Of a stretch of 6,685 nucleotides of DNA, positions 1-6,474 are shown one piece after another. The position numbers and the translations under genes are program-made. Within the stretch, counting starts at the first letter, position 1, and each line of letters starts with the position of its first letter. Where the stretch lies: assembly GCA_946478635.1 (NCBI GenBank), contig CAMLCX010000275.1:1-6685 (forward strand). Direction: 5' to 3'. This DNA comes from an uncultured Pseudomonadota bacterium. Its GTDB lineage: Bacteria > Desulfobacterota_B > Binatia > UBA9968. The notes under the pieces are model-generated. The model searched no databases, had not been told where the DNA came from, and saw only the letters and a program-made list of their open reading frames with translations.

Positions 1-1
1 C

Positions 2-697
2 AACGCAGCCAAAATGGGTCAAGCCGCCGTTGATGTGATTCGGGCCAATAAACTCAAGGAATGCTACATTCGACCGCTGGTATTTGTCGGGCTCGGTGAA
101 TTGGGGCTTTACGCTCCCAACAATCCGATCAATGTCTGCATCGCGGTCTGGCCGTGGGGGGCGTACCTTGGAGACGAAGGCCTGCAGAAAGGCATTCGCG
201 CCAAAGTCTCTTCGTACACCCGTCATCATGTGAACGTCATGATGACCAAGAGCAAGGCCACCGGGAACTATATCAATTCGGTGCTCGCCAAGCATGAAGT
301 GAAGAAGGCCGGCTATGACGAGGCGATTATGCTCGACGCCGAGGGTTATGTGTCGGAAGCCAGTGGTGAGAATATATTCATGGTGCGGGATGGAAAAATC
401 AAAACCACGCCGCTCACGTCGATCCTGCCCGGCATCACCAGAGACTCAATCATTATCCTGGCGCGAGACAAGGGATACCCGGTGGTGGAGGAACGTTTCA
501 GCCGCGACGAGCTGTACAGCGCCGATGAAGCTTTTTTCACCGGAACGGCGGCTGAACTGACGCCGATTCGCGAGGTGGATGACCGGCAAGTCGGCGCGGG
601 TTGCCGCGGTCCCGTGACTGAAGATGTCCAAAATACTTTTTTTGACGTGATCAAGGGTAAGAATTCCAAATACGAAAAGTGGCTCACCTACGTTTAG
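2..697 (+). CDS. ilvE: Branched-chain amino acid aminotransferase, 5' end cut off by the window
   Basis: This is the C-terminal part of a PLP fold-type IV transaminase. The enzyme interconverts leucine, isoleucine and valine with their 2-oxo acids using glutamate/2-oxoglutarate in the cytoplasm. The frame is open from base 2, so the methionine at base 14 is internal. Counting from that methionine, the PLP-binding lysine is K81 in TKSKATGNY. E115 lies in SEASGEN, LPGITRDS spans 138-145, and the phosphate-binding TGTAAE spans 176-181. The FPWGAYLG-like segment (here WPWGAYLG, 46-53) and the WLTYV C-terminus are typical of bacterial IlvE. Family members are about 305 residues, so roughly 75 N-terminal residues lie outside the window. 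All visible catalytic motifs are intact. A D-amino-acid or aminodeoxychorismate lyase relative is much less likely, given the length and the close IlvE-type motifs. The next gene begins about 45 bases downstream on the same strand, with no terminator visible between them. Confidence 0.95.
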   Translation, partial: NAAKMGQAAVDVIRANKLKECYIRPLVFVGLGELGLYAPNNPINVCIAVWPWGAYLGDEGLQKGIRAKVSSYTRHHVNVMMTKSKATGNYINSVLAKHEVKKAGYDEAIMLDAEGYVSEASGENIFMVRDGKIKTTPLTSILPGITRDSIIILARDKGYPVVEERFSRDELYSADEAFFTGTAAELTPIREVDDRQVGAGCRGPVTEDVQNTFFDVIKGKNSKYEKWLTYV

Positions 698-742
698 CCG
701 CTCGTAACAATTGAATTTCTTGTTTGCCTTTGCCTCGGTAGC

Positions 743-1120
743 TTGACGATGGTTGACCGTCTCGACGCCACTTTGCGGATAACCATGTTGCCGCGCGATA
801 CCAATGCGCACGGGACGATCTTCGGTGGGGTCATTCTGAGCCATATCGATTTGGCAGGAGGGATCGCCGCTTCGCGAGAAGCTTCGCGTAACTTCGTTAC
901 CCGCGCGATGCGCGAAGTCGAATTTATCGCGCCGGTCTACGTCGGTGACGTGGTGAGTTTTTATGCAACCGTGCTGCGGCGGGGGAAAACTTCCATTACC
1001 ATTAAAGTGAGCGTTGAGGCGGAACGGGGCAGAGAACCCCGGCAGCGCGTCAAGGTCACCGAGGCGGAAGTGGTTTATGTCGCGGTTGATGAAGCCGGAA
1101 AACCGGCGCTGCTGAAGTGA
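743..1120 (+). CDS. yciA: Acyl-CoA thioesterase, YciA-type hotdog fold
   Basis: This is a cytoplasmic acyl-CoA hydrolase of the hotdog superfamily, which releases free CoA and a fatty acid. Almost the whole 125-residue protein is the single domain. The diagnostic stretch is PRDTNAHGTIFGGVILSHID, with the predicted catalytic aspartate at D36 in HIDLAGG. It is followed by the family's FIAPVYVGDVVSFYA strand and a C-terminal VTEAEVVYVAVDEAGKP segment. Characterised YciA proteins are about 130 residues and assemble as dimers or hexamers. Two starts are possible: TTG at 743 or ATG at 749, two codons later. Neither has a convincing Shine-Dalgarno sequence, and ATG 749 costs only two residues. The gene follows ilvE by 45-51 bases and ends in a TGA directly abutting the ATG of the TPR gene, so co-transcription is likely. 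The physiological acyl-CoA substrate cannot be read from the sequence. A role in branched-chain acyl-CoA handling next to ilvE is only a guess. Confidence 0.92.
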   Translation: MTMVDRLDATLRITMLPRDTNAHGTIFGGVILSHIDLAGGIAASREASRNFVTRAMREVEFIAPVYVGDVVSFYATVLRRGKTSITIKVSVEAERGREPRQRVKVTEAEVVYVAVDEAGKPALLK

Positions 1121-1957
1121 ATGATGACGATGATTTTTCATCTTTGCCTGGCTTTAGGGTTTTTTTTCGTCACGGCGGGGGCGGCTCATAGCGCTGCTAT
1201 GGCCGCATTGGGGGAACCGGGCTGTTGCAGGCGCGATCCGGATGTCGCGCGCTGGCACAAGAATGCCGATCGGCTCTATGCGCAGTTCAAACCCCGGGAA
1301 GCGGTCGGGGAACTCCAAAAGATCCTTGAAGTTGACAGCCGCAATTTCGAAGCCTTGATCAAGATGGCGCGCGCCCACGTCGATATCGGCGATATGATTT
1401 CTGAGGCCGTTGCCGATTGGAAACAACGAAAGGCTGAAGATTATGCCATTGCCGAGGGCTACGCGCGCAGAGCAATCAAAGTGGATCCCGGCTCCACTTG
1501 GTCCCATTTCTGGCTTGCCGCCGCCCTCGGCAACGTCGCGATGGTTTCGCCGGTGTCGCGCCAACTCGAGCTTGCCAGCGAAATTCGCGCCCACATTGAA
1601 AAGGCGATCGCTTTGGACAGAAAGAATGGTCTGGCGTATCACGCCTGCGGCGTATGGCATCGAAAGGTTGCCGAAATCGGCGGCGCCAGCCGCGTGCTGG
1701 CGTCGGTGATCTACAGTCGATCCGTGCCGACGGGCACTCTGGAAAAGTCGGTTGAGTATCTAAAAAGAGCCGTGGAACTCAATCCCGGCGTGATTGTTTC
1801 CCGTTTGGAGCTGGCGCGCAGCCATGTGGCGCGGGAGGAGTGGGAGCCGGCCCGTGAGTTGCTCCGGTCGATCCCGGACCTGCCGATACAGTTTTCCGAC
1901 GACAACAAGCACAAACAGCAAGCCGCGCAACTCCTGGCGGAAATCAGCGATCGTTAG
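1121..1957 (+). CDS. Exported TPR protein resembling the RMD/FAM82 family
   Basis: This is a 278-residue helical-repeat protein with an N-terminal hydrophobic segment (about residues 5-22) and possible signal-peptidase sites after residues 24-28 (AHS-A or AMA-A). It is probably periplasmic. The n-region lacks lysine or arginine, which is unusual for a signal peptide. TPR-like helices run from about residue 46 to 275; clear units lie near 46-76, 108-140, 155-185 and 206-240. The block at 160-250 reads KAIALDRKNGLAYHACGVWH, then VAEIGG, VPTGTLEKSVEYLKRAVELN and a REEWEPARELL helix. From memory, this pattern matches the regulator of microtubule dynamics (RMD/FAM82) TPR family, which has many uncharacterised bacterial members. 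TPR folds usually scaffold protein contacts, and no enzymatic motif is visible. Starts at 1121, 1124 and 1130 are all ATG. I chose the first because it abuts the yciA stop, which suggests translational coupling. The 3' end overlaps the convergent hydrolase gene by 14 bases. Confidence 0.85.
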   Translation: MMTMIFHLCLALGFFFVTAGAAHSAAMAALGEPGCCRRDPDVARWHKNADRLYAQFKPREAVGELQKILEVDSRNFEALIKMARAHVDIGDMISEAVADWKQRKAEDYAIAEGYARRAIKVDPGSTWSHFWLAAALGNVAMVSPVSRQLELASEIRAHIEKAIALDRKNGLAYHACGVWHRKVAEIGGASRVLASVIYSRSVPTGTLEKSVEYLKRAVELNPGVIVSRLELARSHVAREEWEPARELLRSIPDLPIQFSDDNKHKQQAAQLLAEISDR

Positions 1958-2801
1958 GCGCGCACGCGCTGCCGCCATTGTCTTTCAAAAACTGCAGGAC
2001 TTGATCTTTGATCTCGCGCAGCGGCAGCCGGTGGCCGTGTTCCGGAAAGAGTGCCAGGCGATGCGGCTTGCCCAAGCTGGCCAGTCGATCCCGCAGCAAA
2101 AGCGCTTGGGAAACCGGAATGAGAGAGTCTTGCTCGCCGTGTAAAACGAGCGTGCTGGAAGGCCAATCTTTAATCTCCGACAATAAGTCGTAAAACTTGG
2201 GCTGCGCTTCGGAGTTGGGATTTAACAATTTGCGCAGCCAGACACTTGAACTGCCTTCATACAATTTCGTCAAATCGTAGGCGCCCGAATGAAGCAACGC
2301 CCCTTTGACGCCATCGATCTTGTTAATGAGCGCCGCTGCCACCACGGCACCCCGGGAATATCCATAGACATAGACGCGCTCGGAGTCGACCCAGGACAAC
2401 CGCTTGGCGGATGCTACGGCGTCGAGGACGACCTGCCGGGTGGTGTCGGCCAGCGGTCCGGCGACGACATCCGTTTCTCCGTAACCCGGCAGTGAGATCG
2501 CCAGGCTGGCGTAGCACACTTCTTTAGCGAAGATATCGGCAGCGGGAAGAAGCCGTTGCGCGCCGGCGCCGACCCAACTGTGACCATGCAGCAGCACAAT
2601 AAGCGGGAAAGGGCCCGGTCCGAGCGGTCGAACGAGATAAGCTTCGGCGTTGCCCCCGGCGCTCGCGAACATAAAGCGCGCCAGCGCTCCTCCGGGGAGC
2701 GCGTTGAGCGTGCTTGCCGGCATGGTCGACACCGTCGGCCCGGCCGAGCAGGCGAACAGAAAAAGAAGCGACCCAGCGGTTAAAATATTCTTCCAGCGCA
2801 T
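1944..2801 (-). CDS. Putative lipoprotein alpha/beta hydrolase (dienelactone hydrolase / S9-like)
   Basis: This is a 285-residue serine hydrolase predicted to be membrane-anchored. The N-terminus has a positive start (MRWK), a hydrophobic stretch and the lipobox LFAC with C18 as the lipidation site; S19 follows it. The hydrolase domain covers about residues 40-275. It contains an oxyanion-type LLHGHSW (71-76), the nucleophile elbow GYSRG with S149, D225 in HGEQDSLIP, and H257 in FPEHGHRL, giving a complete Ser-Asp-His triad. This layout fits the dienelactone hydrolase / prolyl oligopeptidase-like branch; the substrate is unknown. The frame stays open upstream to 3065, but the extension runs antisense through the neighbouring phnD-like gene. 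ATG 2801 gives a proper lipoprotein signal and has AGGCGG just upstream (2804-2809), so I chose it. The gene is divergent from the PhnD-like gene and convergent with the TPR gene. Confidence 0.88.
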   Translation of the reverse strand: MRWKNILTAGSLLFLFACSAGPTVSTMPASTLNALPGGALARFMFASAGGNAEAYLVRPLGPGPFPLIVLLHGHSWVGAGAQRLLPAADIFAKEVCYASLAISLPGYGETDVVAGPLADTTRQVVLDAVASAKRLSWVDSERVYVYGYSRGAVVAAALINKIDGVKGALLHSGAYDLTKLYEGSSSVWLRKLLNPNSEAQPKFYDLLSEIKDWPSSTLVLHGEQDSLIPVSQALLLRDRLASLGKPHRLALFPEHGHRLPLREIKDQVLQFLKDNGGSACAPNDR

Positions 2802-2883
2802 TGCCGCCTGTTTAACATTCTCAGCGAAAAAACTAAAACGTTTGCACCGCCGCCGCCCTTTCAGTATCAATGAATACCAAAAC
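2802..2883. promoter_or_regulatory. Divergent intergenic region between the hydrolase and PhnD-like genes
   Basis: These 82 bases must carry the 5' signals of both divergent genes. On the plus strand a weak sigma-70-like pair is visible: TTGCAC at 2842-2847 and TATCAA at 2865-2870, with a 17-base spacer. It would place transcription start only a few bases before the ATG at 2884, which agrees with the lack of a Shine-Dalgarno sequence there. On the minus strand an A/T-rich tract (2826-2843) precedes the hydrolase gene, but I see no convincing -35/-10 pair. A short CCG triplet run lies near 2847-2857. No clear palindromic operator is visible. The region itself is certain; the promoter assignment is tentative. 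Confidence 0.4.
2804..2809 (-). promoter_or_regulatory. Ribosome binding site of the lipoprotein hydrolase
   Basis: Read on the minus strand this is AGGCGG, ending two bases before the ATG at 2801. Counting from its AGG core the spacing is five bases. It supports the internal ATG over the far upstream starts in the same open frame. Confidence 0.5.
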
Positions 2884-3798
2884 ATGAAGCGACCCTCTTT
2901 TGCAGCCGGATTGGTTTTTTTTGTGCAGATATTTTTCTTTGCCTGCGGTGACTCCGGCAAACCGGTGAAAATTCTCCGTGTCGGTTTTGTGCCAGCCGAG
3001 GATGCCCAACAGGTCATGCAAAACGCCCAGCCCATCGTGGAGATCCTGCGCAAACGATTGGGCATGGAGATTGAGCCTGTCGTTGCAGCGGACTACACGG
3101 GAGTGGTTGAGGCGCTGCGCGTGGGCAAGCTCGATATCGCCTTTTTGACTCCGGCATCTTACGTCCTGGCCAAAAACGAGGCGAATGTCAGGGTCGTTCT
3201 GAAGTCCGAGCGCAAAGGCATCCCTTTTTACTACGCCGCCATCATCGTTCGCGCCGATAGCGATATCGAACGCATCGAAGACCTGCGCGGTAGGACGTTC
3301 GCTTTCGGCGACTCGCTATCGACCACGGGCAACATATTTCCGCGTAAAATGTTCAAGGATCACGGCATCGATCCGGTGCGCGATTTCAAACAGGTTCTTT
3401 TTTCCGGTGGCCACGATGCCACCGTGCTGGCCGTCTTGAACGGTAAAGTCGATGCCGGCGCGACCTATGCCAACTCGCCGGACGGCAAGGACACGGCTTG
3501 GATGCGTTACCTGAAGAACAGCGAGGAAGTCAAAAAGATCCGCGCCATCGCCTTTTCCGAGCCTATTCCCGCTGATAATCTTGTGATCAGCGCCGGCCTC
3601 GACGACGAGCTGGCCAAAAAGATCGAGGCGACGTTTATCGAGCTTAGCCACGATCCGGCGGGAAGAAAAATGCTGCGTGACCTCTATCAAATCGATGGTT
3701 TCGTTCCGGCCACTGACAAGGACTATGACTCTGTGCGCCGAGCGTTCGCCGACGCGGGCATCCCGATCAAAGCAGCTCTGCACAAAAAGCGCCCGTGA
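2884..3798 (+). CDS. phnD: PhnD-like periplasmic substrate-binding lipoprotein of an ABC transporter
   Basis: This 304-residue solute-binding protein belongs to the phosphate/phosphite/phosphonate-binding PhnD family. It would deliver an anion-type ligand from the periplasm to an ABC importer. The N-terminus MKRPSF, a Phe-rich hydrophobic core and FFAC with C21 indicate a lipoprotein, although Phe at -3 and -2 departs from the classical lipobox. Mature-domain motifs are LRVGFVPAEDA (31-41), YTGVVEALRVGKLDIAFLTP (71-90), DLRGRTFAFGDSLSTTGNIFP (133-153) and GGHDATVLAVLNGKVDAGATY (175-195). The SLSTTG segment corresponds to the Ser/Thr loop that holds the phosphonate group in characterised PhnD. 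The frame is open upstream to 2650, but those codons are antisense to the hydrolase and ATG 2884 starts the signal peptide. No Shine-Dalgarno sequence is evident. The stop overlaps the ATPase start (GTGA). The ligand is not predictable: the family also includes phosphite- and arsenite-binding members, and no phosphonate-degradation gene is nearby. Confidence 0.9.
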   Translation: MKRPSFAAGLVFFVQIFFFACGDSGKPVKILRVGFVPAEDAQQVMQNAQPIVEILRKRLGMEIEPVVAADYTGVVEALRVGKLDIAFLTPASYVLAKNEANVRVVLKSERKGIPFYYAAIIVRADSDIERIEDLRGRTFAFGDSLSTTGNIFPRKMFKDHGIDPVRDFKQVLFSGGHDATVLAVLNGKVDAGATYANSPDGKDTAWMRYLKNSEEVKKIRAIAFSEPIPADNLVISAGLDDELAKKIEATFIELSHDPAGRKMLRDLYQIDGFVPATDKDYDSVRRAFADAGIPIKAALHKKRP

Positions 3799-4589
3799 AC
3801 ATTATCGACATCCACGATCTCCGGCATTCTTACAATGGCAGCGCGCCGGTCTTGCGCGGCATCCATCTCAAGGTCGAACAGGGGGAATTCGTCGGTATTA
3901 TAGGTCTATCGGGCTCGGGGAAGTCGACACTTCTGCGCTGCATCAACCGCCTGGTCGAGGCCGACGGGGGAGAAATAAAGGTTCCGCGCGGGCTCCTGGC
4001 CGATCAACCCGATAGCGCCGGGATTGACGTTCTGACTCTTGGGCCGGCTGATCTGCGGCGGCTGCGCCGCAAAATCGGCATGATCTTTCAGCAGTTCAAT
4101 CTGGTGAAGCGATTGTCGGTCATCGACAATGTGCTGTGCGGCGGGCTCGGTTATCAACCCGCGCTGCGCACCGCGGTCAGAATATTCAACCGCGCCGAGC
4201 GGCGCCAAGCGCTTATCAATCTCAAACGGGTCGGATTACTCGAGCACGCCTATAAGCGCGCCGATGAGCTCAGTGGCGGCGAGCAGCAACGCGTCGCCAT
4301 CGCGCGCACGTTGATGCAGCGGCCAGCGCTCATTTTGGCTGATGAGCCGGTGTCCAGTCTCGATCCTAAACTGTCTCGCATGGTGCTCGATATTCTAAAA
4401 CGCGTGTGCCGGGAGGACGGCATCACCGCACTGGTGAGCCTGCACACTCTGGAGCTCACGCGCGAATACGCGGACCGAGTGGTCGGGTTAAAGGCAGGTG
4501 AAGTCGTTTTCGACGGCCCGACGCATCAACTCACCGAACAGGCTGTGGACGCGATCTATCAGCGGAGCCGCACAGTGCCGGACTTGTAA
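3795..4589 (+). CDS. phnC: PhnC-like ABC transporter ATP-binding protein
   Basis: This 264-residue ABC ATPase would power import of the PhnD ligand at the cytoplasmic face of the inner membrane. Visible motifs are Walker A GLSGSGKS (37-44), the Q-loop in MIFQQFNLV (Q99), signature LSGGEQQ (159-165), Walker B LILADEP (179-185), D-loop SSLD (187-190) and the switch histidine in SLH (H217). RADELSGGEQQRVAIARTL and GEVVFDG near the C-terminus are typical of PhnC. All catalytic residues appear intact. The stretch between GGE (58-60) and RRKIG (91-95) looks about ten residues longer than in the PhnC proteins I remember. The start is GTG at 3795, overlapping the phnD stop by four bases, which indicates translational coupling. 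No permease (PhnE) gene follows: the next gene is on the opposite strand and overlaps this one's end by 31 bases. Another oxyanion-type importer ATPase is possible, but PhnC is the best match. Confidence 0.92.
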   Translation: MNIIDIHDLRHSYNGSAPVLRGIHLKVEQGEFVGIIGLSGSGKSTLLRCINRLVEADGGEIKVPRGLLADQPDSAGIDVLTLGPADLRRLRRKIGMIFQQFNLVKRLSVIDNVLCGGLGYQPALRTAVRIFNRAERRQALINLKRVGLLEHAYKRADELSGGEQQRVAIARTLMQRPALILADEPVSSLDPKLSRMVLDILKRVCREDGITALVSLHTLELTREYADRVVGLKAGEVVFDGPTHQLTEQAVDAIYQRSRTVPDL

Positions 4590-6469
4590 AGCTCCGCGCC
4601 CCGCGCCTTTAAAATCTCCAGGCCGTATCGATAACCCGCATCGATAATCCCGTCGATAGCGTGCCAGTCAAAAATGCCGAATTCGCTGACCGGCGGCGCG
4701 AGGTAAAGGTCGGCCGCCGCTTTGACGGTTTCGACCGCGCGCAGGCTGCCCACCGTGGTGGTGCGATAGAGCACATTGAACAGGTTGGGCAAGTCCGGTG
4801 TTTTCGCGAATGGGTTTAGACGGCGCAAAAGAAGAGCCCAACCGGAAACACTGTAACTTTCTTGCAGCTGGCTCTTGAACTCGAGTTGTTCGCTGACATC
4901 GACGGCGCAGACGGAGCCTTGGCAAAGATTACTCATGATGTCGGCGGGCAGATTATTGACCAGGCCGCCGTCGACGAAGATTTCGCCGTTCTCAATCGCC
5001 GGCGGTCCGATTCCCGGGATCGACAGGCTCGCGCGCACGGCCTTCCAGAGCGGGCCCGTACGGTGAATCATCGCCTCGGCGCGAGTGAGATTGGTCGACA
5101 CGCAAAAGAACTTCCCCGGCAAATTTTGAATTTGGATGTCGCCGAACATTTCGCGGAGCATCCGGTCCATGCGGCTGCCCGAGTTTAGCGCGACCAGGGG
5201 CAAAGTGAAGTTACGCTGCGGGTGCCAACGCGGCCACTGCTCTCGATTGACCCGCGCCATGGTTTGCCAGTCCCATCCGAGCGCCTGCTGAGCCGCGATG
5301 ACCGCGCCCATGCTCGTGCCGCCGATAAAGTCCACCGGGACACCGCATTGCTCGAGCGCGCGGAGAATTCCGATATGCGCAAAGCCGCGAGCGCCGCCGC
5401 CGCTCAGGACGAGACCGACAGCGGAGCCGGTCAAAAAACGCGCAAGCCGGGCAAAGTCCGCCGTGGACGCCTGGGCAACGTGGTAATAATCTTGGATCGG
5501 CAGATGCGATAGCCACGCATCCGTGCGAACGGCCGGGTCGAAGCCGCCGCCGTGTAAAACTACCAGCTCCATGGACGCGCTCGCCGGACGGCCGGAAAAA
5601 TAATTCACCCACGGGGCATGGCGCGATACTGCCGGTCCCGGCTGCGCCGCGACAAGCAAAATCAAATCGGCCTGGCGCACGCATTGTTCGGTCCATGCCG
5701 ATAGCTCGTAGTCGGCCTCGTAGACGACAAAGCGATGCCGGCTTTCCAGCTCGGCGAGGCGCCGGCTCGTGGTTTCGTTTTGCGCGCCGGGGTCTTTGCC
5801 AAGCGGGCCAACCGCTGGATTCGAGCGGCCGCTCAGATGGATGGTGCCGCCGATGTGCCGTAACATTTCGACGAGCAGTTCAACGAAACGGGAGATCTGT
5901 GCTTGAGGAGTATCGAAGGGCAACACGGCGACAGTTCGAATATTGCGCTTGGACAACGAGCGATCCACGCCTTGGCTTTGACGGTCGGCGATCTGGACGA
6001 GGAGCTGGCTGGCCAGCTGGGGGTGACGTTTGAGCGCATCGTCGTAGGCTAATCGCGACAAACGCGCCAACTCGGTATCGCGGATCGCGCGCACGGTAGC
6101 CGATCGTGGCTTGCCCGTGAGAAGCGCCAGTTCGCCGACGCTTTCGCCGCGGGCAACCTCGCGGATCGCTTCATCCTTGCCGTCGCTTCCTTGGGCGATA
6201 ATGCGCAGACGGCCGGCCATGACGACGTACATGGAATCGCCAACGTCGCCGGCGCGAAACAAAGTTTCTCCACCCGGAAGGAATATCCACTCCAAGGCGG
6301 GTAGCAAATTCTCCAGGGCGGCGGGGTCGACTGTTCGAAACAGCGTCGCCGACGCCAGATCGGGTAACTTGTCTAGCGGAAACATCGGTGCTTCGTATGA
6401 AAAGGGGTAGCCATGGACAGCGGCGGGTGTGGATTTATCGCTCATCGGCGCGCCGATCGCGCGGCGCAA
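4559..6469 (-). CDS. NTE/PNPLA6-like patatin phospholipase with one cyclic-nucleotide-binding domain
   Basis: This 636-residue lipid acyl hydrolase is predicted to act on lysophospholipids or phospholipids at the membrane. Residues about 40-160 form a CNB (cyclic-nucleotide-binding) domain. It includes GDVGDSMYVVMAGRLRI (74-90) and a phosphate-binding cassette GELALLTGKPRSAT (112-125) with the conserved arginine R122, so it may still bind nucleotide. Residues about 175-345 (RTVAVLP, then WTEQCVRQADLILLV) match the linker region of animal neuropathy target esterase. The patatin core follows: oxyanion loop GGGARG (357-362), nucleophile S386 in GTSMG and aspartate D500 in DGG, a complete Ser-Asp dyad. 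No transmembrane segment is apparent, unlike in animal NTE. The TTG start at 6469 has GGAG five bases upstream and a good promoter. ATG 6445, eight codons in, is the alternative but lacks a Shine-Dalgarno sequence. The gene appears monocistronic and its 3' end overlaps the phnC-like gene. Confidence 0.93.
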   Translation of the reverse strand: MRRAIGAPMSDKSTPAAVHGYPFSYEAPMFPLDKLPDLASATLFRTVDPAALENLLPALEWIFLPGGETLFRAGDVGDSMYVVMAGRLRIIAQGSDGKDEAIREVARGESVGELALLTGKPRSATVRAIRDTELARLSRLAYDDALKRHPQLASQLLVQIADRQSQGVDRSLSKRNIRTVAVLPFDTPQAQISRFVELLVEMLRHIGGTIHLSGRSNPAVGPLGKDPGAQNETTSRRLAELESRHRFVVYEADYELSAWTEQCVRQADLILLVAAQPGPAVSRHAPWVNYFSGRPASASMELVVLHGGGFDPAVRTDAWLSHLPIQDYYHVAQASTADFARLARFLTGSAVGLVLSGGGARGFAHIGILRALEQCGVPVDFIGGTSMGAVIAAQQALGWDWQTMARVNREQWPRWHPQRNFTLPLVALNSGSRMDRMLREMFGDIQIQNLPGKFFCVSTNLTRAEAMIHRTGPLWKAVRASLSIPGIGPPAIENGEIFVDGGLVNNLPADIMSNLCQGSVCAVDVSEQLEFKSQLQESYSVSGWALLLRRLNPFAKTPDLPNLFNVLYRTTTVGSLRAVETVKAAADLYLAPPVSEFGIFDWHAIDGIIDAGYRYGLEILKARGAELYKSGTVRLR

Positions 6470-6474
6470 AGTCG

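Noticed and set aside
446..1141. 231-codon open frame on the minus strand spanning ilvE, the gap and yciA
   Set aside because: It is antisense to two confidently identified genes, its product is rich in His, Arg and Ser with no recognisable domain, and it has no ribosome binding site. It is a codon-composition shadow.
2650..2883. Upstream in-frame extension of the PhnD-like gene
   Set aside because: The extra 78 codons run antisense to the hydrolase and would bury the lipoprotein signal that starts at ATG 2884.
2802..3065. Upstream in-frame extension of the hydrolase gene on the minus strand
   Set aside because: It is antisense to the PhnD-like gene, and the lipoprotein signal with a ribosome binding site begins at 2801.
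3316..3783. 155-codon minus-strand frame inside the PhnD-like gene
   Set aside because: It is fully antisense to a clear family member, with no recognisable domain or start signal.
4596..4610. GCGC-CCC-GCGC followed by CTTTAAAA as a possible terminator after the phnC-like gene
   Set aside because: The stem is only four base pairs, the T-run is three bases, and it lies within the coding sequence of the convergent NTE-like gene.
4626..4660. Three ATCGATA/GTCGATA-like repeats
   Set aside because: They fall in the NTE-like coding region and encode the DAIDG and IIDAGYRYG segment; the similarity follows from repeated Ile-Asp codons.
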